From Streptomyces durocortorensis (GTDB lineage: Bacteria; Actinomycetota; Actinomycetes; Streptomycetales; Streptomycetaceae): a stretch of DNA of 36,486 bases. How positions within the stretch are numbered: the first letter of the stretch is position 1; each line of letters begins with the position of its first letter. The stretch covers positions 6,341 through 42,826 of the forward strand of contig NZ_JAFEUF010000037.1 in the NCBI RefSeq assembly GCF_016901035.1, in the 5' to 3' direction. The notes beneath the pieces were generated by a model. That model did no database searches. It saw only the letters and a list, made by a program, of their open reading frames with translations, and was not told where the DNA came from. Both the position numbers and the translations under genes were made by a program. Below are positions 31,990 to 36,486 of the stretch, one piece after another.

Positions 31990-32415
31990 GTGCGTCGAAT
32001 TTTTGTCACCCTCTTCTCCCTCCTTCTGGGGATTGCGGGGATGGGCCTGGTTTCGGCTCCCACGGCAAGTGCAGCTGGCTACGGATGTGGCGGATCTCTC
32101 GTTGGTCAGTACAATATCAAGGGTGCGGACAACAGCACTTGGGGAACCATCAACGTTTACTACTCCAGTTCAAACGGTGGTACCAACTGCGCCGTCAATG
32201 TGGCCAAGAAGTATGCGGGGACGCCGCATGGCATGGAGGTTCATCTTTTCCAGGGGAGCCGACGGGCGGATGACCGGGGTAAGTACTCGCAGTACGCCGG
32301 CCCTGTTTCCCTGACGGGGACTAACGGAAGATGCATCACTGTTTCGGGGGAAGTGAGCAATCCCTCGGGGTCGTCCGTCACCCTTGACAAGTGGTCAGAC
32401 ATCCACTGCAGTTGA
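31990..32415 (+). CDS. Secreted spore-associated-protein-A-like protein
   Basis: A 141-aa exported protein. A Sec signal peptide occupies residues 1-~28 (MRRIFVTLFSLLLGIAGMGL, cleavage after TASA). The mature part starts YGCGGSLVGQYNI, has VYYSSSNGGTNCAVNVAKKY in the middle, and YAGPVSLTGTNGRCITVSGE towards the end, a pattern shared with SapA-type spore-associated proteins. It has four mature-region cysteines, probably forming two disulphides. The start is the GTG at 31990; the ribosome-binding site is weak (GGA 8 nt upstream). It is likely a coat-associated or extracellular small protein; biochemical function is not known. Confidence 0.75.
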   Translation: MRRIFVTLFSLLLGIAGMGLVSAPTASAAGYGCGGSLVGQYNIKGADNSTWGTINVYYSSSNGGTNCAVNVAKKYAGTPHGMEVHLFQGSRRADDRGKYSQYAGPVSLTGTNGRCITVSGEVSNPSGSSVTLDKWSDIHCS

Positions 32416-32512
32416 TGCTGCGCATCAGCGTTCACCTTCGCGAGTGGGGCTGAACGTGGTGGCCCACTCCACTCAATCGTGCGCCAGGTCAGGTGTGGCA
32501 GGAGTGGGATCT

Positions 32513-32574
32513 ACGAGGCTCCCGTGTATGGGGGAAGAAATTTCGGCACCTCCCTCAGAGCGCGGGAGCCTCGT
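32513..32574. terminator. Long-armed inverted repeat between convergent genes
   Basis: ACGAGGCTCCCG (32513-32524) and CGGGAGCCTCGT (32563-32574) are perfect 12-bp inverted arms with a 38-nt loop. It lies between the convergent SapA-like and PBP genes. The loop is long for an intrinsic terminator, so its role is uncertain. Confidence 0.5.
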
Positions 32575-32646
32575 GCATTGCGCACCCGTCGAGAACAAAG
32601 ACGGTTATGTTGGGCCGAATTTCCCGAGTGGTCGCCATGCGAGCCC

Positions 32647-34290
32647 TCACTGGCCCGCGCGCAGCACCTCCGCTACGACCGGGCCCGCCGCGTCGCCGCC
32701 GTGGCCGCCAGACTGGACGACCGCCGCCGCGGCGAGGTCGTTGCTGAAGCCGGTGAACCAGCTGTTCGATGTCTGCCCGTCCACCTCCGCCGAACCGGTC
32801 TTGGCGCCCTTGTCGCCACCGACGCCTGCCATGGCCTTGGTGCCGGTACCGTTGGGGCCGGTCGCGGTGTACCGCATCATCTCGCGCAACTGTTCCGCCA
32901 CACCTGCCGGTAGAGGGCGGGCCGTAGCGAACGGTCGGTTGTCCAGCTCGCGGGAGACCAGGTAAGGCTGCTTGAAGACGCCGTTCTTCGCGGTGGCGGA
33001 TACCGACGCCATGTTCAAGGGGCTCATCAGCACTTTGCCCTGCCCGATGTACGAGGCCGCGGTCTCGGCCCCCGAGGATTCCGGGATGCTGCCGTCGAAG
33101 GTGGGCACGCCGGTTTGCCAGTTGTCCCGACCGAGGCCGAAGTAGTCTCGCGACTCCTGGCCCAGAGCGGACCCAGCCCGGTCGCCGAGCGGTTTGATCG
33201 GCTTGATGAAGGTGCTGTTGCAGGACCGGGCGAAGGCGTCTCGCAGCGTGCCATTGGCAATGGAGAAGTCTTCAAGGTTGTGGAAGGTCACCCCTTCCCA
33301 CGACACCGTGGAGGGGCACTCCACCTTCGCGTCCATACTTCCGAGGCCATTCTGGATGATCATCGCAGCTGTCACGACTTTCATCGTGGACCCGGGGGCC
33401 AACTGGCCGGTCATAGCTGCGTTGTAGCCGTCGGATCGGTTGTTGGCGATGGCCCGGATCGCACCCGTGGACGGCTGGACCGCCGCCACCGAGGACTCAT
33501 CAAACTTCTTCACCGCCCGCTCGGCCGCCGCCTGAGTGCCCGCGTCCAGCGTCGTCTGGACCTTGCCCGGCTTGCCCTTGGCCAGGGTCAGCAGGTTGAC
33601 GTCCGGCTGGGACTCGTCGGCGGGCTCGATCCAGGTCTCGATGCCGGCCGAACCGCCCGAGGTCTCCCCGTACTTCTGGCGCAGGGTGTCCAGGATCGTG
33701 CCGAGCGAGGGGTACTTCTCCTTCGTCAGCACCGTGCCGTTGCGGTCGACGGCCTCGATCGCCGGCGCCGAGGACTCACCCGTCTTCAGCGTCGCGCCCT
33801 CCGTCAACTGCGGGTGCACCACGGTCGGCTCCCAGTCGACGAGGGCCTTGCCCGTCGTCAGGCCGCGGACCACCGTCAGCTCCGAGGCGTAGGAGATGGG
33901 CTTCGACTTCCCCTCGTACGCAACGGTGGCCTTGACCGTGTACGGCACCTTCGTGCCGACGGCCGGGCCCGGGGTGATCTTCACCTTGCCGATGTGGGCG
34001 TCCTCGCCGTACGAGGCGAGCACCGGCTCCGCGCCCGACTCGTTGTTGGTCAGGAGCGCCGCCGCCGACGCGTCCCCGGCCGCCCACGCCTCGAAGAAGC
34101 CCTTCGACGTCTCCGCGATCTCCTCCGCGCTCGGCGGCCCCGTCTTGACCTCCGACGACTGGGACTGGCTCTGCGTGCCGCCGCCCCCGCCGCCGGTGTC
34201 CCCGAGCATGCTGTACGCCCCGTAACCGATCCCACCGGCCACCAGGACGAACGCTCCACCGATCACGGCGACCTTCGCTCCACTGCGCAT
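32647..34290 (-). CDS. MecA_N-type penicillin-binding transpeptidase (class B PBP)
   Basis: A 547-aa protein with an N-terminal membrane anchor (residues ~6-27), a Gly-rich linker, an NTF2-like MecA_N domain (~50-155), a dimer-type region and a transpeptidase domain. The active-site triads are S301-T-M-K304 (SxxK), S356-C-N358 (SxN) and K497-T-G499 (KTG), all intact. MecA_N transpeptidases crosslink peptidoglycan and are often low-affinity for beta-lactams, so a resistance or developmental role is plausible, not proven. The ATG at 34290 has GGGGGA 8 nt upstream. A near-perfect 24-bp palindrome sits just upstream. Codon bias is strongly G/C-rich, unlike the secreted-protein genes on either side. 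Confidence 0.92.
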   Translation of the reverse strand: MRSGAKVAVIGGAFVLVAGGIGYGAYSMLGDTGGGGGGTQSQSQSSEVKTGPPSAEEIAETSKGFFEAWAAGDASAAALLTNNESGAEPVLASYGEDAHIGKVKITPGPAVGTKVPYTVKATVAYEGKSKPISYASELTVVRGLTTGKALVDWEPTVVHPQLTEGATLKTGESSAPAIEAVDRNGTVLTKEKYPSLGTILDTLRQKYGETSGGSAGIETWIEPADESQPDVNLLTLAKGKPGKVQTTLDAGTQAAAERAVKKFDESSVAAVQPSTGAIRAIANNRSDGYNAAMTGQLAPGSTMKVVTAAMIIQNGLGSMDAKVECPSTVSWEGVTFHNLEDFSIANGTLRDAFARSCNSTFIKPIKPLGDRAGSALGQESRDYFGLGRDNWQTGVPTFDGSIPESSGAETAASYIGQGKVLMSPLNMASVSATAKNGVFKQPYLVSRELDNRPFATARPLPAGVAEQLREMMRYTATGPNGTGTKAMAGVGGDKGAKTGSAEVDGQTSNSWFTGFSNDLAAAAVVQSGGHGGDAAGPVVAEVLRAGQ

Positions 34291-34314
34291 CTCGCAGTCC
34301 CCCTCCCCAGGCGA

Positions 34315-34338
34315 GCCCCCTGAACATGTTCAAGGGGC
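34315..34338. promoter_or_regulatory. Operator-like 24-bp palindrome upstream of PBP gene
   Basis: A perfect 12-bp core TGAACATGTTCA (34321-34332) is flanked by GCCCC and GGGGC, giving 12-bp arms with one mismatch. It begins 25 nt upstream of the PBP start codon, where a repressor would block transcription or the 5' leader. The regulator is not in the window as far as I can tell. Confidence 0.65.
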
Positions 34339-34771
34339 AACCGTCAGGAACCCTAAGCGGTGGCGGCCGGCGATAAGGGGGTTGTTACCGGACCGGAATG
34401 CTTGGCCGGAAAGAGTCCATCAAGATGTCCTGCAAGCGCCCCACTCCCGTAGGTAACTGACAAGCCAAGCACCTAAGAGCCCCTGATTCGATGATGAAAC
34501 GAAGCGTCACGCTCCACTTTAATTACGCATTGTCACAGAGGAATATCTTGGTGCCCTGTCCGAGAACAAGCGGCCCGGACGTCAGTGGCCGCCAGACGAA
34601 TCCTGGCGAGATCCAGCCACACTCATTACGGAGCCCTCTAGGGGGCTGGTTTTCGTATAGTTTGGACACGCCACCACAGAGAGGCAGGGTGCAATATAGC
34701 GGAACAGGGTAATCCGCTACTCTCGAACGTCACTTCTATTGGATCAAGACATTCGCGAAAGAGTGAACAAG
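34339..34771. other. Divergent intergenic region with promoter and weak terminator
   Basis: About 430 bases, A/T-rich compared with the window average. AGCCC (34632-34636) and GGGCT (34643-34647) followed by TTTT form a weak intrinsic-terminator shape. TATAGT (34656-34661) is a good -10 candidate for the gene at 34772. No gene is supported. Confidence 0.4.
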
Positions 34772-35248
34772 ATGAAGCGAATTCTCGCGACCTCCATAAT
34801 CTCCTTCACCGCCGTTTTCGGTGTAATGGTTGCCGCCCCGACAGCGAGCGCCGACGTTATCGATTACGAAAACCTCTACAGTTCCGAGGGGTGCAAAGAG
34901 CCGACTCCCTCGAAGTTCAAGTTTCACATCTACTTCAACTCGGGAATGGATGGATCCTATAGGAATATCGGGTACTCGGTTTACGACTTTGACCGGCTGA
35001 AGCCGGGGGGATCGGACCCGGGCGCCTACCCCCTCAGATTCTGCATTATAGGAGCCAGTGGTACACCGGGAGCCGGACAGAAAATAAAGAACAACGCCGC
35101 CTCTGCAGAGAACGACCACTACAAGTACAAGGCGAGAGTCCATTTTTACAGCGGATACACCGGACCCAAAGACGTGATGAACCCAGGGCAGACCATTGCG
35201 CGTTTCAGGTACGTGTACAACGAGAACGCCTCATTCTCTTGGGCCTAG
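34772..35248 (+). CDS. Small secreted protein
   Basis: A 158-aa exported protein. The signal peptide is MKRILATSIISFTAVFGVMV... with cleavage after TASA. The mature protein is Tyr- and Gly-rich with CKEPTPSKFKFHIYFNSG and FRFVYNENASFSW-like beta-rich segments and two cysteines. I took the ATG at 34772, with AAAGAG upstream; an in-frame TTG at 34739 would place charged residues before the signal peptide. Codon use is clearly less G/C-biased than in most genes here. No family recognised. It lies 32 bp upstream of the next gene and is likely co-transcribed. Confidence 0.6.
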   Translation: MKRILATSIISFTAVFGVMVAAPTASADVIDYENLYSSEGCKEPTPSKFKFHIYFNSGMDGSYRNIGYSVYDFDRLKPGGSDPGAYPLRFCIIGASGTPGAGQKIKNNAASAENDHYKYKARVHFYSGYTGPKDVMNPGQTIARFRYVYNENASFSWA

Positions 35249-35280
35249 TAGTATTCTGGAGACGAAACTTAGGAGTATCA

Positions 35281-36183
35281 GTGAAGATTAAGCCTGGCGT
35301 GGCTATCCCTGCTGTTGCGGCTTTCGCGGTAGGGGGTATCGCTCTTGCCGGAGTTTCGATAAGCGATGAGACGGGGGGAGCAAGTGCTACGAGCGGGACG
35401 CAGAGAGCTGAAGCGCCATCCAGTAAAGTCCCAGCGGCCCAGATGAGGAGCGAAGGCGACCCCGAAACGTGGAAGCTTCCGATTGAGTTTTTCCTTCCGG
35501 GAAAGGCAAACTCTCTGCAGGTAAGCAACGCCCGGGATACGATGATCGACGAATGCATGGCTCAAGAAGGATTCGAGGCTTGGCAACCAGCTCCTGACCT
35601 TCCGAGCATCGACGGAACTTCATTCACAGATCGCCGATATGGAATTCACGACGAGGAATTGACCCGCAAGCGTGGGTATCATCCGGATCTGGCACTACAG
35701 AATGCCTACGATGAAGCGATGAGAATCGGCGCCGTCGATATGTCGGGGTCAGACCCGGCGGCTCTGCGGACTTGCGTAGAGAAGGCCGACGGTACTGTGC
35801 CCGATCTCGAGGCCAGTGCCGTCGCTCAAGAAATCGACAACCGGTCCTTCATTGCATCAATGAAGGATACTGCGGTCATCAAGGTGTTCGGCCAGTGGTC
35901 TGACTGCATGAAGAAGTCGGGCTTCAACTACAAGACCCCGCTAGATGCACTGAGCGACTCCCGATTCGGAGACGCTAAGCAGGTCACAGATCTGGAAATC
36001 TCTACAGCCCAGACAGACCTTAAGTGCCGCAACCAGCACAAGGTTACCCAAACCTGGTTCGAAACTGAAGCGAAGATCCAGCAAGCGGAAATCAAAAAGC
36101 AACTTCCAGCACTGAACGCGGCGAATGAAGAAAATGCTTCGGCGACGTCCAAAGCCTCTGCATTTCTAAGGGATGGCCAGTAG
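35281..36183 (+). CDS. Membrane-anchored secreted hypothetical protein
   Basis: A 300-aa protein with an N-terminal hydrophobic helix (VAIPAVAAFAVGGIALAGV) that acts as an uncleaved anchor or signal peptide, then a Ser/Ala/Thr-rich linker. The exported part has paired C-M-x(3)-G-F motifs (ECMAQEGFEAW and DCMKKSGFNY), each with a Cys, plus further cysteines, and ends in a Lys/Gln/Ala-rich helix. The GTG at 35281 follows AGGAG at good spacing. Such proteins with repeated CM...GF motifs occur in actinomycete envelope clusters; no function is assigned. G/C bias at third positions is low, like its neighbour, suggesting common origin by transfer. Confidence 0.65.
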   Translation: MKIKPGVAIPAVAAFAVGGIALAGVSISDETGGASATSGTQRAEAPSSKVPAAQMRSEGDPETWKLPIEFFLPGKANSLQVSNARDTMIDECMAQEGFEAWQPAPDLPSIDGTSFTDRRYGIHDEELTRKRGYHPDLALQNAYDEAMRIGAVDMSGSDPAALRTCVEKADGTVPDLEASAVAQEIDNRSFIASMKDTAVIKVFGQWSDCMKKSGFNYKTPLDALSDSRFGDAKQVTDLEISTAQTDLKCRNQHKVTQTWFETEAKIQQAEIKKQLPALNAANEENASATSKASAFLRDGQ

Positions 36184-36198
36184 TCAGGCTTCGATGCT

Positions 36199-36306
36199 GG
36201 CTCTGTCCGGGGCTGTTCGCGGTAGTTCGCCGGGCATGCGCTCCGGCCCAGAACACCGGCAGCGTTCCCCGCACACCGTCAGAAGCCGGAACCCGGCTGG
36301 GGCTTC

Positions 36307-36309
<3 letters not shown>
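36199..36309 (+). repeat. Dispersed repeat, copy 2
   Basis: Similar along its whole length to 24201-24305. It ends where a long G/C tract begins, so the copy may be truncated by an artefact. The position of the candidate start codon is AGA (36250-36252), and no terminator hairpin like that at 24322-24357 follows before the tract. Confidence 0.6.
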
Positions 36310-36420
<111 letters not shown>

Positions 36421-36486
36421 GCGTGGCGTGAAGGCTGTCGGCCGTCGACGAAGACGCCGGCGCGCGCCACCCTCTTGCATCAGCCG

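Noticed and set aside
33115..34323. Long plus-strand frame of 402 codons opposite the PBP gene
   Set aside because: Antisense shadow of the PBP gene; Arg/Leu-rich composition caused by its G/C third positions.

Overview
The window looks like accessory DNA of a Streptomyces (or close relative). It has high G+C with strongly G/C-biased third codon positions, GTG starts, 4-nt GTGA or 1-nt TGATG gene overlaps, leaderless-looking promoters, several rare TTA (bldA-type) leucine codons, and many genes resembling Streptomyces plasmid or chromosome-arm families. No integrase, ParAB, Tra protein, rRNA, tRNA or CRISPR array was found. Both ends run into long pure G/C tracts that look like assembly or sequencing artefacts, so this is probably a fragment of a plasmid or integrative element.

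Layout. (1) 0.1-5.7 kb: a Cys-rich zinc-binding protein, a small hypothetical gene, a GntR-type and a large XRE/TPR regulator, a split RibD pair (reductase then deaminase), a scar joining a TnpB 5' remnant to a broken HAD phosphatase gene, and a small HTH protein. (2) 5.7-9.6 kb: a gene-poor stretch with a large hairpin and a repeated palindromic 17-mer, then a two-gene operon of a dual winged-helix Rep-like protein and a DciA/DUF721-like protein; this is a candidate replication module. (3) 10.1-22.3 kb: a conflict/defence-like island. It holds a three-Cys-motif DUF5131 protein convergent with its TcmP partner, a VapBC-like toxin-antitoxin pair with a perfect operator palindrome, an unrecognised 392-aa protein, an EACC1 plus caspase-nSTAND1-WD40 pair, a CoiA-like nuclease and a HEPN/Ymh (TIGR02391) protein. 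(4) 22.3-25.7 kb: small hypothetical genes, two genes each carrying one in-frame stop, a long hairpin, three tandem 21-bp repeats, a possible leaderless 24-aa gene with a strong terminator, and about 0.8 kb without genes. (5) 25.7-36.2 kb: envelope and secretion genes. These are a 1312-aa secreted lytic-transglycosylase-like/GDSL hydrolase, a membrane-protein pair, an IS110 remnant, a SapA-like secreted protein, a MecA_N-type penicillin-binding protein with an operator-like palindrome, and two secreted proteins in lower-G+C DNA.

The most interesting unit is 14.6-19.3 kb: an EACC1 adaptor and a 1429-aa caspase-STAND-WD40 protein, which should act as a regulated, proteolysis-based suicide or defence switch. 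Both genes contain a single TTA codon, so translation may depend on the developmental tRNA BldA. The pair is bracketed by fragments of two backbone-type genes whose fuller copies lie elsewhere in the window (24.4 kb and 9.3 kb). This suggests it arrived by recombination between related replicons.
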